Assembly (NCBI GenBank): GCA_038277395.1
Contig: CM076192.1
Location: 124,879,470-124,943,469, forward strand
From: Dryocosmus kuriphilus
Lineage: Eukaryota; Arthropoda; Insecta; Hymenoptera; Cynipidae
Length of the DNA: 64,000 nt
Direction: 5' to 3'
Shown: positions 1 to 10,865 of the stretch, piece after piece
Layout: the number at the start of each line of letters is the position of its first letter
How positions within the stretch are numbered: position 1 is the first letter of the stretch
The notes under the pieces: model-generated
The model's database searches: none
Told to the model about the DNA's origin: nothing
What the model saw: the letters and a program-made list of their open reading frames with translations, nothing else
Position numbers and translations under genes: made by a program

Positions 1-153
1 TGATTGAAATTACTCAGAAGCTTGGAAATATCGCAGTCATTATCAACACTGGTTCAGGCAGCAATATTAACTGATTGACTGATTGACTGTTTCGTCTGAT
101 TTTTCAGCCGAAGCCCGCTTGATTATTATATCCAGTCAAATTATGACTGATGT
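1..153 (+). repeat. Dispersed repeat, copy 1 (direct pair with 3175-3319)
   Basis: This stretch recurs at 3175-3319 in the same orientation with about 85-90% identity by eye. Shared landmarks are GAAATTACTCAG, AACACTGGTTCAGGCAGCA, TTCGTCTGATTTTTCAGCC and AGCCCGCTTGATTATTATA. Copy 1 holds an extra GACTGATT iteration. It may continue left of the window, so its true edge is unknown. No coding sense is visible. The two copies bracket the tRNA-like sequence and LINE copy 1, so they may be ends or internal parts of a larger unit. Confidence 0.8.
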
Positions 154-323
154 AGGTATTTGCATTCTTATAAGAAGGAAATTGGAAACTGACCTTGCTT
201 CAGACTATTTATAGAGTATTCAGAGGAGTTGAAAAGCAGGAAATCTACTTTATCTAAACTCAATGATAACTCATTTTAGGATTTTTAAATAAAATCCGAA
301 AATATACAAATTTTCTAAAAAAT

Positions 324-396
324 CACTGTGGACCGGATTTGAACCGGCAACCTTCTCAATTCCAGTGAGACGCGCTACCAATTGAGCCACCACAGC
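324..396 (-). tRNA. tRNA-like sequence, anticodon GGA, probably a pseudogene or SINE-type relic
   Basis: On the minus strand the 73 nt fold as a class I cloverleaf: acceptor GCTGTGG/CCACAGT (G-U first pair), D stem GCTC/GCGC with one mismatch, anticodon stem TCTCA/TGAGA around loop CTGGAAT, a 5 nt variable loop, and T stem GCCGG/CCGGT around TTCAAAT. Internal promoter boxes are close to consensus (A box TGGCTCAATTGG, B box GGTTCAAATCC). Anticodon GGA would read Ser, but serine tRNAs carry a long variable arm that is absent here. It is more likely a mutated tRNA or tRNA-derived repeat than a working tRNA-Ser. It lies about 65 bases upstream of LINE copy 1. Confidence 0.6.
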
Positions 397-462
397 CCAC
401 CAGTGAAAATTTTAGAACTACTTGTAACTGTGTAACTAACTTGTAGGATTAGAGTAAGGAAA

Positions 463-804
463 TGATTAGGAGAAGGATGGACAGAAGAATGCCGGACAGG
501 GGTGGTAGTACCAGTGATTAAGAAAAGAGAGGGGAAAAATGTGCAAGAATTTAGATGGGTTATAAACATGTCAGTGGGTTACAAAGTTTACGCAGAGGTG
601 CTTAGAAAAAGGCTGGAAAGGCAGGTCGAAGAAAGGGGAAGCATACCGCACAACCAAACAGGCTTTAGAAAAGGGATGGGGACAACAGACAACATTTATG
701 TGCTTAACTATTTAGTGAACAGGAACTTAGGTCAGAGGAAAGAAAAACTGGTCGCTCATTTCATATATTTGAAAGCGGCGTTTGTCTCGGTCAACAGGAG
801 GTAG
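463..804 (+). pseudogene. LINE ORF2 fragment: reverse transcriptase fingers
   Basis: Reading frame 1 starts upstream of the first ATG, with GEGW and CRTGVVVPV, and then gives VIKKREGKNVQEFRWVINMS, the R..S/N block typical of LINE RT. It continues with NQTGFRKGMGTTDNIYVLNY and ends at FIYLKAAFVSVNRR, where the first catalytic Asp block (usually F.D.KAAFDSV) reads YLKAAFVSV, so both expected aspartates are changed. A frame change near 800 leads into the next fragment. It is a relic of a family seen in many insect genomes. Confidence 0.85.
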
Positions 805-806
805 GT

Positions 807-1150
807 ATGGAAGACTTAAAAGAGAGAGGAATAGAAGAAAGTCTAGTAGAAAGGATAAAAGAGATATTTATGGAAACTAGGATGAAGGTAAGAATATGGA
901 AAAAGAAAGGAGAGGAGTTTTGGACGGGAAGGGGTCTAAGGCAGAGATGTGCAATAAGCCCATTACTATTCAATATTCTACTAGCAGATTTAGAGGTCAA
1001 ACTGGCAAGGAAAGGAACAGGGTGAACGAAATTGGAAAATGTCAAGCTATATTCGCTAGCATACCCGGATGATATAGTATTAATAGCTGATGATGAAAGA
1101 GGAATGTGTTTAATGATGAGAATGTTTGAAGAATATGTGAGAGAGAAAGA
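807..1150 (+). pseudogene. LINE ORF2 fragment: RT palm
   Basis: The frame 3 stretch 807-1025 carries WTGRGLRQRCAISPLLFNIL followed by LLADLEVKLARKG, matching the GLRQGCPLSPLLFNILL palm block, with R replacing the usual G after RQ. A stop follows, and the catalytic box is found at 1062-1073 as YPDD instead of YADD, followed by IVLIADDERG. Both aspartates of the box remain, but the reading frame is interrupted, so no active enzyme can be made. Confidence 0.8.
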
Positions 1151-1470
1151 CTTAATGTGAAGAAAACTAAGATAATGTGTTTTAGAAAAATAAGGTGTAG
1201 AATAGAGTATGAGTGAAGACGTATGGGAAAGTAGTAGAATTGGTAGAAGAATTTTGTTACCTCGCCTACTGGTTCGAAACAAGAGGAAGGAACAAGTTGC
1301 AGGTAAGAAAGAGATGAGAGTGTGGAAGTAAGGTAATAGGCCAAGTGTGGGGCATAGGGAAGAGAAGATTCAAGAATGATTGGAGAATGAGAGTATGGAT
1401 GTTTGATGTTTTAGTGTGGTCAGTGGTGAGTTATGCAATGGAAGTTTGAGAATGGAAGGAATATAAGAGA

Positions 1471-1692
1471 GTGGAAGGCATGCATGAAAGATTTTTGAGA
1501 TGGGTCATCGGGGTGGGATGGAGTTGCCCAGTGTATATGTTGAGGGAAGAGATAGGTCGAGAAAAACTGGTAGTAAGGCAGCTAAAAAGGGCTTGGAATT
1601 TTGAAGAAAAACTAAGGAGGGAGAAGAAAGTAAGATCGCGAAGCGTGTACAAGGGAGATAGAAGAAAAAGAGAGAAGGGGGAGCATGGGTAG
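1471..1692 (+). pseudogene. LINE ORF2 fragment: post-RT region
   Basis: This is a basic, Glu/Arg/Lys-rich segment (MEGMHERFLRWVIGVGW, then CPVYMLREEIGREKLVVRQL) that fits the conserved post-RT block of this LINE family. The matching part of the second LINE copy lies near 30158-30352 on the minus strand (LPRLCVERRNRERKIGDKAK). The junction to the palm fragment (1150-1470) has several stops. No catalytic residues are expected here. Confidence 0.7.
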
Positions 1693-1698
1693 GTCAAA

Positions 1699-2166
1699 AT
1701 GGGAAGAAGAGAGTTACGCAAGGAGGAGAGAATGGAGTATGAATGGGAGAATGGAGATTGGCAAGGAATAGAGAACGATATTTGGTCGAGACAAGGGGAG
1801 CAAAGATGGGCAAAAATCGTGAATTCAAGGTACAATAGATGGTACAAGATGGTAAAATGGGAAGGGGAGCCAGAATATTTTAAGAAATTAAGGAAGGAGA
1901 GTAAATGGAACAAAATGATGAGATTTAGAGTGGGAGAAGGAGTAAGAGAGTGTAGGTACTGGATGAACGAGAAGGAAAATCAGTATAGAATAAGTAGGTA
2001 TGAGCCAGTATCGTGGGTTTATGTGTTGGAAAGGTGTACAGGTAATGAAGAGAAAGGGAAGGGTGTGGAAGAGACAGTGAAAGAGATTCTGAATGTGAAT
2101 GGATATGGGGAGGGATGGATGAAGAAGTTGGAAAGGTTAAGAGAAAGAAAAGGTCTCATGATGTAA
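1699..2166 (+). pseudogene. LINE ORF2 C-terminal part with degenerate Cys motif
   Basis: The longest clean stretch of this copy is 155 codons. RYNRWYKMVKWEGEPEYFKK aligns with YNKWYKFVKMEEVPEYLGKL of the second LINE (29808-30032), proving common origin. Near residues 74-105 it holds CRYW and YVLERC, where the other copy has CRIC and VLERC, so one Cys of the putative zinc ribbon is lost. It ends at GLMM and stop, followed by a ~250 nt 3' UTR. Confidence 0.8.
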
Positions 2167-2418
2167 GTAAAAGTATAAAGTAGAGTCGAGAAAGAAAATA
2201 TCAACGAATTATAGATTGGTAAAGGCAAGAGGAAACGAAAGTCATGGTCTCAGTCGCAAGCGTAGAAATATAAATGTAGAGAATAATAAAGATTGTATAT
2301 ACCAGCGATAAGATAGAGATAAGGTATGGTTTAAGGAACTGGATGTATGGATATTTGTAATGGTTTTGTGAAGAATCTTAAGCCCTTAAAAGGGAGAGAT
2401 TATAAATAAACATTGATT

Positions 2419-3174
2419 AAATTATTAAAAACTTACTTTCCTTGTTGAAAATTTTAGTAAAAATTCAAATATTTGAGTAGAACTTTCAACTATTACATTT
2501 TTCTTTGGAAAACTGGAAATTGAGCTACTTTTTTAAAAATTATTGTTCTTTAATTGATAAGAATTGAACTCCTTTTTGCAGATAATTCATCTTTTTGTTA
2601 TTGAATATTCAACTCTTTGACTAAAAATCAATTTTTTATTGACATTCCATCTTTCTTGGGTGCAAATTCAAATATTTTCTTTAAAATTTATCTATTTTTA
2701 GCTAAAGACTAAAGTATTATGTTGAAGAATAATTTTTCTGTGTTGAAATGTTCGAAATTCAACTATTTCTTTGAAAATTGATCTATTATATTGTAAGCGA
2801 AATATTGGAAGTGATAAGTAATAAAAAAATGTGAAGCAGTTGTATACTATTCATTATTGTCGTAAGGCAATTGGATATATTCGTAATGCCGAATTTAAAA
2901 TTCCCGCTTAAATACTCTAGTGAAAAAATGTTAAATACATATACAGAAACTCAGGACGTATTATGCGCAATAATACACCATCCCTGATTACAATAAAACA
3001 GTCCTTAAAATGTGACATTAAGTGTATTTTATTTATTTGCTGTAAAATAATCTTAAATTACAAAATATTCGCGAATTCGGTGCTTAAATGTGCTTTTTTT
3101 AGGCTAGGTTGTAACAAAGAGATCGGTGACAAGACCGTTCCGGAATATGTCAGTTTCTCCAGAAATTCCCGACA
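2419..3174. other. AT-rich intergenic DNA, no gene seen
   Basis: The left half is low-complexity AAATTTTT/CAAATATTT-type sequence with many short A and T runs. The right half (about 2800-3170) looks more unique but holds only a 72-codon ORF at 2963-3181 without recognisable motifs and with A/T-driven composition. Nothing supports a gene here. Confidence 0.6.
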
Positions 3175-3319
3175 TTATTGAAATTACTCAGAAAACAGGA
3201 AATGTCGCTGTCATTGGCAACACTGGTTCAGGCAGCAGTATTGACTGATTGACAGATTCGTCTGATTTTTCAGCCAAAGCCCGCTTGATTATTATAACCA
3301 GTCAAATTCTGACTGATGT
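3175..3319 (+). repeat. Dispersed repeat, copy 2 (direct pair with 1-153)
   Basis: This is the second copy of the repeat at the window start, in the same orientation. It differs by scattered substitutions and a missing GACTGATT iteration. The sequence before it (2940-3170) and after it (3320-3740) has no match near copy 1, so homology is limited to about 150 bp inside the window. Confidence 0.8.
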
Positions 3320-3741
3320 TTAGAGTGAAGAAATGTTTAGGGACGGAATTCACCGGACATTTGAGCTTGGTAAAATTCTAATTTTACTTATTCATATACG
3401 ATGTGGAAAGGCTAGGGAGGAGGGGATGAAGGCTTTGAATTTCTGTGCAAAATTTACAGGCTGGCTCTCGCATTTCTGGCATGCTCTAATATTCAACGTG
3501 ATTAAATAGTATAAAAGCAAAATTCCACGCATAGCAGTAATCCGGCATTTGAGAACAGAGGGTGAGGGATCGTTCGAAGGGGATCATATCATACGATTTA
3601 AGAGGGGTGCGCGGAACTCGGTGGCGGAAAATACACCTGAGCCCCAGGTCGCATCCAATTCATCTCTCCGTACACAGCTGCTTTTCTCCAACGCATATCT
3701 TCCACGATACCCATTTAAAAATGACACTTTTAAGTTAATAA
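3320..3741. other. Unique-looking spacer, no gene seen
   Basis: It has moderately balanced base composition (for example GGTGCGCGGAACTCGG near 3605). A 78-codon ORF at 3549-3785 runs into the tandem array and shows no known motif. I see no splice pattern or repeat structure here. Confidence 0.5.
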
Positions 3742-6700
3742 AAAATTGTTCTGCAAGGGAGTATTGCTTTCAGTTTTCTTTTTAAAAATTAATGGGTATT
3801 TCCATTTTGGTTCTAAGGTTTATGTTTTTTACTTAAGTATAATTTGCATTAAGTGTTCATTATTTTTAAGTATAGTATTCTTACAATTGATCACAAATCA
3901 TCTTTTAACAGCAACGGGAAAATCAGTAGAAAGAAAGGATAAAGTACCAAAAGTACTTACTTGGGATTGATTTGAAACTTCGTATACCAATGTATTTTGA
4001 TTCTCTGATTACGAATATGATAATGAAAATTGTCGCTTTGATTTTTAAGATCAACAGTGTTTGACACGTTTCCAGTCAAAAGTGAGGCATTAACGCTACC
4101 GCTACGTCTGAAAAAAAGTAACGTGTTGGTGTTACCGTTACCGAAGGAAAATAACGCGTTATCTTGATGTTAATTTGAGAAAAAAATTGTTCTGCAAGAG
4201 AGAATTGCTTTCAGTTATCTTTTTAAAAATTAATGGGTATTTCCATTTTGGTTGTAATGTTTATGGTTTTTACTTAAGTACAATATGCATTAAGTGTTCA
4301 TTATTTTTAAGTATAGCATTCTTACGACTGAGCACAAATTATTTTTTAACAACAACGGGAAAAGCAGTAGAAATAAAGGATAAAGTACCAAAAGTATTTA
4401 CTTCCGAATAATTTGAAACTCCGTATAACAAAGTATTTTGATTCGCTGATTACGAATATGATAATGAAAATTGTTGCTTTGATTGTTAAGATCAACATTC
4501 TTTGATAAGTTTCCAGCCAAAGTAAGGCGTTACCGCTAGCGCTGCGTCTTCAAAAAAGTAACGCGTTGGTGTTAGCGTTACCGAAGAAAAATAACGCGTT
4601 ACCTTGACGTTAATTCAAAAAAAAAGTTTTCTGCAAGAGAGAATTGCTTTCACTTTCCTTTTTAAAAATTAATGGGTATTTCCATTTTAGTTCTAATGTT
4701 TGTGTTTTTTACTTAAGTATAATATGCATTAAGTGTTCATTATTTTTAAGTACAGTATGCTTACAATTGAGCACAAATCATTTTTTAACAACAACGGGAA
4801 AAGCAGTAGAAAGAAAGGAAAAAGTACCAAAAGTACTTACTTCAGATTAATTTGGAACTCCGTATACCAATGTTGTTTGATTCGCTGATTACGAATATGA
4901 TAATGAAAATTGTCGCTTTGATTTTTAAGATCAACAGTCTTTGATACGTTTCCAGCCGAAGTAGGGCATTACCGCTACCGCTACGTCTCGAAAAAAGTAA
5001 CGGGTTGGTGTTAGCGTTACCGAAGAAAAATAACGCGTTAACTTGACGTTAATTTAAAAAAAAAATTGTTGTGCAAGAGAGAATTGCTTTCAGTTTATTT
5101 TTTAAAAATTAATGGGTATTTCCATTTTAGTTCTAATGTTTGTGTTTTTTACTTAAGTATAATATGCATTAAGTGTTCATTATTTTTAAGTACAGTATGC
5201 TTACAATTGAGCACAAATTATTTTTTAACAACAACGGGAAAAGCCGTAGAAAGAAAGGAAAAAGTACCAAAAGTACTAACTTGGGATTGATTTGAAACTT
5301 CGTATACCAATGTATTTTGATTCGCTGATTACGAATATGAAAATGAAACTTGTCGCTTTGATTTTTAAGATCAAGAGTGTTTGACGCGTTTCCAGTCAAA
5401 ACTAAGGCGGTGCGGCTACAGCTACTTCTTGAGAAAAGTACAGCTACTTCTTGAGAAAAGTAACACGTTCGTATTACAGTTACAGAAGCAAGATAACGCG
5501 TTACCTTAAAGTTAATTTAAAAAAAAAATTTTTTAAAGAGAGAATTGCTTTCAGTTCTCTTTTTAAAAATGAATGGGTATTTCCACTTGGTGCCAATGTT
5601 TATTTTTTTTATTTAAGTATGATATGCATTAAGTGTTCATTATTTTTAAGTGTAGTATTCTTACAACTGAGCACAAATTATTTTTCAATAAAAACGGGAA
5701 AAGCAGTAGAAAGAAAGGATAAAGTAACAAAAGTACTTACTTCAGATTAATTTGAAACTCCGTATACCAATGTATTTGGTTCGCTGATTACGAATATGAT
5801 AATGAAAATTGTTGCTTTGATTTTCAAGATCAACAGTCCTTGATACGTTTCCAGCCAAAGTAGGGCATTACCGCTACCGGTACTTCTTGAAAAAAGTAAC
5901 GGGTTGGTGTTACTGTTAACGAAGAAAAATAAAGCGTTACCTTGACGTTAATTTCAAAAAACAAATTGTTCTGCAAGAGAGAATTGCTTTCAGTTTCCTT
6001 CTTAAAAATTAATGGGTATTTCCATTTTGGTGCTAACGTTTATGTTTTTTATTAAGTATAATATTCACTGAGTGTTCATTATTTTTAAGTATATCATTCT
6101 TACGACTGAGCACAAATTATTTTTTAACAACAACGGGAAAAATAGTAGAAATAAAAGATAAAGTACCAAGAGTATTTACTTCCGAATAATTTGAAACTTC
6201 GTATACCAATGTGTTTTGATTCGCTGATTACGAACACGATAATGAAAATCGTCGCTCTGATTTGTAAGATCAACAGTCTTTGACACATTTCTAGTCAAAA
6301 GTAAGACATTACCGCTACTGCTACGTCTTGAAAAAAGTAACGCCTTGGTTTCACAGTTACCGAAGAAAAATAACGCGTTACCTTGACGTTAATCTAAAAA
6401 AAAAATTTTTTTGCAAGAGAGAATTGCGTTTAGTTTTCTTTTAAAAAATTAATGGGTATTTCCATTTTGGTGCTAATGTTTATGTTTTTTATTTGAGTAT
6501 AATATGCATTAAGTGTTCATTATTTTTAAGTGTAGTATTCTTACAACTGAGCACAAATTATTTTTCAACAACAGCGAGAAAAGCAGTAGAAAGAAAGGAT
6601 ATAGTACCAAAAGTACTTACTTCAGATTAATTTGAAACTTCGTATACCAATGTATTTTGATTCGCTGATTACGAATATGATAATGAAAATTGTTGCTTTG

Positions 6701-6836
6701 TTTTTTAAGATCAACAGTCTTTGATACGTTTCCAGCCAAAGTAAGGAATTACCGCTACCGCTACGTCTTGAAAAAACTAACGCGTTGGTGTTACCGTTAC
6801 CGAAGAAAAATAACGCGTTACCTTCACGTTCATTTA
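3742..6836 (+). repeat. Tandem array, seven units of about 440 bp
   Basis: The anchor before GAATTGC recurs with spacings of about 441, 439, 440, 461, 439 and 440 bp, from about 3750 to 6421. Each unit contains AATGGGTATTTCCA, TTAAGTGTTCATTATTTTTA, GCTGATTACGAATATGATAA, and a block rich in AACGCGTT/GTTACCGTTACC. The 461 bp unit carries a ~20 bp internal duplication near 5424-5445. Units differ by substitutions and small indels and look like a satellite-type array. Short ORFs recur in several units but are broken in others, so they are not genes. Confidence 0.92.
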
Positions 6837-7106
6837 AAAATTTTAATACAATATTTTAAATTCCCAAAAGCTTTAGGCAGTTTGCTTTTTGGATTGAAAA
6901 TGTTTTAAAACTCAATTATATTTAAATTTATATAAACTAATATCTAGTTTCCCTTTAACAATCGGTATATTCTTTTCAGTTAACACTATCAGGATTTATA
7001 AGAAACAAATTTTGCAACGAAATTCTATTTCTTTCAATAAACCTAGTTTTTTTTTAGATGCCGGCATTGAATTAGTTATTTTTAATATTTTCAAGAAATT
7101 CCTTTA

Positions 7107-7359
7107 TGTTAAATAAAAACAGGATCCGTGGGTCATGTAAATAAAACAAATCAATGTTGAGCACTACAAAACTCTTGTGTATTCATTTAAAATACAAAAT
7201 CGGATGGAAAAGATGCAAACGTAGTTGAGTCGAAAAAACGAAACATTCGGAATAAATAAAATAATGGATTTCGAAGTACGTGAGAGAAGGAATGTGGAAC
7301 GAGTCCAATATGTGGCGACATCTATTTTATGAATAGGGCGCGAATTGTTATCTCCAACA
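7107..7359 (-). repeat. Copia element 3' LTR
   Basis: It is read on the minus strand from TGTTGGAG to TTTAACA. It matches the other LTR over all 253 bp apart from about a dozen substitutions. The TATATA-like promoter box of the 5' LTR is changed here to a CACGTAC-type sequence. Confidence 0.95.
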
Positions 7360-7368
7360 CTCTCCCTC
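7360..7368 (-). other. Polypurine tract next to the 3' LTR
   Basis: On the minus strand the purine run GAGGGAGAG directly precedes the TGTTGG start of the 3' LTR, the position where plus-strand synthesis is primed in LTR elements. Confidence 0.75.
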
Positions 7369-7387
7369 AATTTGTGCACGGTGAATT

Positions 7388-8212
7388 TCAAACTGAAAGT
7401 AGACCGAGACCTTTGGTACAAAAGTTTTGTTTTGGTCCTGGAAGCGGTTTTGTGAGAACATCAGCGATCATCTTCTCAGTTGGTATATAAAATAGGTTGA
7501 TTGGTTGATTATTCAATGCTTCACGAAAGAAGTGATGTTTGATATCGATGTGCTTAGATCTGGAGTGAAAAACTGGGTTTGAAGCCAGTTTGCCAGCACC
7601 TTGATTGTCGTTAAAAATCTCTCCGTTGGCCAGCTGCGAGAATCTCAATTCCTTCAAAAATCCAATGAGATGAATGATTTCCTTAGGTGCGTCAGTGAGG
7701 CCCATGTATTCGGCCTCAGTAGAAGAAAGGGCTACAGTTCGTTGTTTTCGGGATTCCCAGGAAATGGCAGCTGCAGAAAGGATGAATGTCAAACCGGTGT
7801 AAGACCTCCTGTCAACGATGCAGTTCGCCCAGTCATCATCGACGTAACCCTTAAGGTTTTCGTTATCTCTTTTGTAGACGAGTTTTAGATCGATGGTGCC
7901 CTTTAAGTATATCAGGATGCGCTTTGCCGCAATCCAGTAAGTCCTTTTATGACACTTATTGAATTGGCTTAGTGCGCTAACGGCATGAGTAATATCGGGG
8001 CGTGTACCAATCGCAACATACATAAGGGCTCCAATAAGTTCCCTGAAAGGATATGCAGGGTCGCTGTTCTGTTCCTCCTCAGCATCGATTGATAATTTCT
8101 TTCCCAGAGAAAGTGGAGTGCTGACGGGTTTACTCACACATTCCGAATTTTTTAAGGATTTCTCGGATGTAACCTGATTGTGAGAGACACACTCTCCCTC
8201 TCTCTTGTTCAA
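7388..8212 (-). pseudogene. Copia pol: end of RT and RNase H
   Basis: Recognisable copia blocks in order are CVSKPVSTPLSLGKKLS, LIGALMYVAIGTRPDITHAV (RT tail), then RNase H with YVDDDWANCIVDRRSYTG, VALSSTEAEYMGLTDAPKE, IFNDNQGAGKLASNP and HSRSKHIDIKHHFFREAL. It ends with MIADVLTKPLPGPK, the usual copia C-terminus. The RNase H acidic residues (D of DDDW, E of TEAEYM, D of NDNQ, where the family usually has CDNQ) are present. The frame is open to its natural stop, but it is joined to RT only through a frameshift near 8150. Confidence 0.9.
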
Positions 8213-8285
8213 TCTCGATCCCTAAACAATACTTGGCCATGCCAAGGTCCTTGATGGCGAATGCCTGAGACATTTTAAACTTAAT

Positions 8286-8522
8286 CTATCTCTCCCTTGC
8301 TTTTTCGTTTGAGATAATAAGAATGTCGTCGACATAAACTAAAACGAAAGTGTGTCCGCTTTTGTCAACGTAAACGCAAGGGTCTGCGTTAGTTGGGGTG
8401 AGTCCGATATCCCGGAGGGTTTTATCCAGTTCAGTATACCATTGACGCCCCGCTTGGCGTAAACCATGTATGGCTCTCTTTAACTTGCATACCTTGGTTC
8501 CTCCTTGAAGATCTTTCAGCAT
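8286..8522 (-). pseudogene. Copia pol: RT palm with YVDD box
   Basis: The segment carries KVCKLKRAIHGLRQAGRQWY followed by NADPCVYVDKSGHTFVLVYV and the catalytic VYVDDILI box. It is framed by a shift near 8525 and a stop after EKARER. The next frame continues into FAIKDLGMAKYCLGIEIEQE before shifting again. The catalytic aspartates are intact, but the polyprotein is split. Confidence 0.9.
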
Positions 8523-8568
8523 GGTATTCGCTTGTGCAAGAGTTTGACGTCCTTTTCATCTCGAAGAA

Positions 8569-10269
8569 TTATCTGTAACATTTCTTCCAAAAGTTAGGTT
8601 TCTCGATATATATTTCGGTGTCGAGTTTTCCATTGAGGTAAGCTGTTGTGACATCAAGCTGTGATACGTTCAATTTGAACTTCGCAGCTAATCCCATTAG
8701 GAGTCTAAGAGAGGTAAGTCGAGCAACTGGTGCGAACGTGTCGTGAAAATCTACGCCCGGGCGTTGTGTAAATCCTTTGGCAACTACCCTTGCCTTTCTT
8801 CGATCCAGTTTTCCGTCGGCTCTGTACTTGTTGCGTAGAACTGTTCTGGAACCGATGATCTTTCCCTGAGTAGGTTTTTCAACGATCTCCCAAGTATCAT
8901 TTGCCACAAGACACTTGATTTCTGAATATATGGCATCTTTCCATTCAACACCGTCATGACCGGAAACGACTTGTGAGAATGAAATCTCCGATGCATTCAT
9001 TGCTAGCTCGGCGTCATTCCACTCGACGTTGTCACCTTTGCTTGGTTGATGCTCGTCATTGTCCTCCAGATTCCCGTCGATTTGGAGATCTTCGTTATTT
9101 TGCGCTTCTTCGTCGACTGCGGCATCCTCAACTCTACCGTTGATTGTATGGTATTGTTTCCTAGGCCTGTCAGGTTTTCCGGACCTGATTTTTGTTGGTC
9201 TTCCGGGTGCACGTCTCACCGGATTTCCTGCCTCTAGGTTTTCGTTCTCGATGGGCTCATCTTCGAGAGCAGGGCCCTGTGCGCATTCTTCGGGATTCTG
9301 ACAATTCGGACCTATTTCAGTTTCCTTAGCGATCGGTACATCTTCGCGATTTTCTGAGAACCTGAAACGACCATTTGTTGTATCCTCGCAAACGATGTCC
9401 TCGTATTTGTCTTCGCTTTTAAATTCGTCGTAGGATGCAACGTCCCTGGAGACTCTGATTTTTCCTTCAGAAGGAATCCAAACGCGATATGCCTTTGAGG
9501 TGTCAGAATAACCATCGAATATTCGCTTTAAAGTTTTGGGTCCGAGCTTGTCCTTGTTCGGAGTTTTATCTAGAATTTCGACCTTGCATCCAAACGTCCT
9601 CAGATGTCTGACGTCGGGGCATTTTCCAGTCCATTTTTCAAAAAGAGTTCCATTATCTAAGCTTTTGGTGATGCACCTGTTCCTTATGTAGTTTGCGGTT
9701 GCAATCGCCTCAGCCCAGAATGATGGTGGAAGGCCTGACTGGATCAACATACATCGAGTTGACTCGACTAGAGTTCGATTCTTACGTTCAGCGACACCGT
9801 TTTGTTGAGGCATGTACGCTGTAGTTAATCGACGTCTGATTCCAGAATGTTTGAGGATTTCATCCATTGCTGTGTTGCAAAATTCTTTGCCGTTGTCCGA
9901 CTGAAACGCTTTTATTTTGTGACCAGTCTGTGTCTCAACAAAATTCTTGTGTTTAATAAATTTGGTTATTACCTCAGACTTATGTGAAAGAAAGTAAACT
10001 TCACACCAACGACTTTTGTCGTCTGTCAAAATCAGCAAATAGCGAGCTCCACCCTTGGATTGTGTTCTCATTGGACCGCAGAGATCGCTGTGTACAATTC
10101 CAAGGACTGTGGGTGAACGCTCAATGCGTTTGGGGAACGGAGTACTTGTTAGCTTCCCAGCGATACATGTTTTGCACGAGCGTAAGTCATCAGGATTCTT
10201 GAAGTCCAAACCTAAAACATTTTTATTTTTCAGCATAGAGATCATGTCTTTCATATTTAGATGACCCAA
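8569..10269 (-). pseudogene. Copia pol: integrase and N-terminal RT
   Basis: This is the longest open stretch, 566 codons. It begins at the gag-pre-integrase block (GHLNMKDMISML, CKTCIAGK). The integrase core shows D (HSDLCGPM), D (QSDNGKEF) and E (PQQNGVAERKNRTLVE). An acidic linker follows, then RT with TWEIVEKP, RRKARVVAKGFTQRPGVDF, FAPVARLTSLRLLMGLAA and the first catalytic Asp in SQLDVTTAYLNGKLD. An in-frame TAG at 10279-10281 separates it from the protease fragment, which is otherwise in the same frame. A shift near 8585 ends it. Confidence 0.95.
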
Positions 10270-10278
10270 ACGTTGGTG

Positions 10279-10683
10279 CTATACTACTGCGTCTGATATC
10301 TGGCTGTTTGAAGCTGCGCAAGTTGACTCTAAGCATTCGCGTAGGTAATACAAATCGCCGTCACGGTCGGCTATCATCTTTATTTTTCCTTTAAGGTCAC
10401 TAACTATCGCTCGATTTTCGGTAAATAAGACTTTGCATTTTTTGTCGACAATTTTCGCGACTGACATAAGGTTAGTCCTTAAGTCAGGGACATAAAGTGT
10501 ATTCTCAAGTTTAATCGACTTACTTTGTTTTCCGTCCGAGGTCGTTATTCTGACGTCAGCTTTTGCTTTTACCTGTGTGATTGCACTGCTGGCCAATTTT
10601 AGTCCACTCTGTATCTGTTCTGACACGGTAAACGCGTAGGATCGTTGCACAGATGAGACATACATCCGCTGTCCACACACCAT
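10279..10683 (-). pseudogene. Copia pol: protease
   Basis: The protease active-site region WCVDSGCMSHLC is readable at about 10682-10647 in one frame, with Asp codon 10671-10673 and Cys instead of Ala after DSG. A frameshift near 10620 leads to the downstream part KADVRITTSDGKQ and LENTLYVPDLRTNLMSVAKI, a block diagnostic of copia protease. It stops at TAG 10279-10281 just before HQRLGHLN of integrase. Confidence 0.85.
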
Positions 10684-10740
10684 CTGTTGGTTTTCTCGCT
10701 ATCGTCTGCCGTTTTTTTTTTGCCGATTCTTTAGTTTCAA

Positions 10741-10865
10741 AATTTATAAATTAGGCTTCCTCTGCGATGTTAGCCTTGCTAGTTTTTTGAATTTCCGAAT
10801 TCTTTTTCTTGAAACAATTTGCAGCCTTGTGGCCTGGTTTCTTGCAAAAACTACAATTGTACCTT
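10741..10865 (-). pseudogene. Copia gag: CCHC zinc knuckle
   Basis: A short frame on the minus strand reads CSFCKKPGHKAANC, a canonical CX2CX4HX4C knuckle that binds RNA in copia Gag. It lies directly after the truncated N-terminal gag part, so the segment normally between the two domains is deleted. A stop follows (AEEA). Confidence 0.8.

Larger units (their letters stand above)
430..2418 (+). mobile_element. LINE (non-LTR retrotransposon) copy 1, 5'-truncated and decayed
   Basis: The copy starts inside the reverse transcriptase and runs to the 3' end. Protein homology begins near 463 and continues through RT, thumb and a C-terminal Cys-rich region to about 2166. The 3' tail (GGGAGAGATTATAAATAAAC near 2392-2411) matches the end of the full LINE at 29339-34146, so both are one family. 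That copy keeps ORF1 and an AP-type endonuclease, which are missing here. No clear target duplication was found. Frameshifts and stops show it is dead. Confidence 0.85.

Noticed and set aside
3746..5750. Series of 68-99 codon ORFs (KINGYFHF..CSLFLS..) repeated in the tandem array
   Set aside because: They follow the 440 bp repeat, are shifted or broken in other units, and have Phe/Leu/Ser-rich composition. They are by-products of the repeat.
8784..9515. Short ORFs on both strands overlapping copia integrase/RT
   Set aside because: The 566-codon copia frame explains this region. The others are frame shadows.
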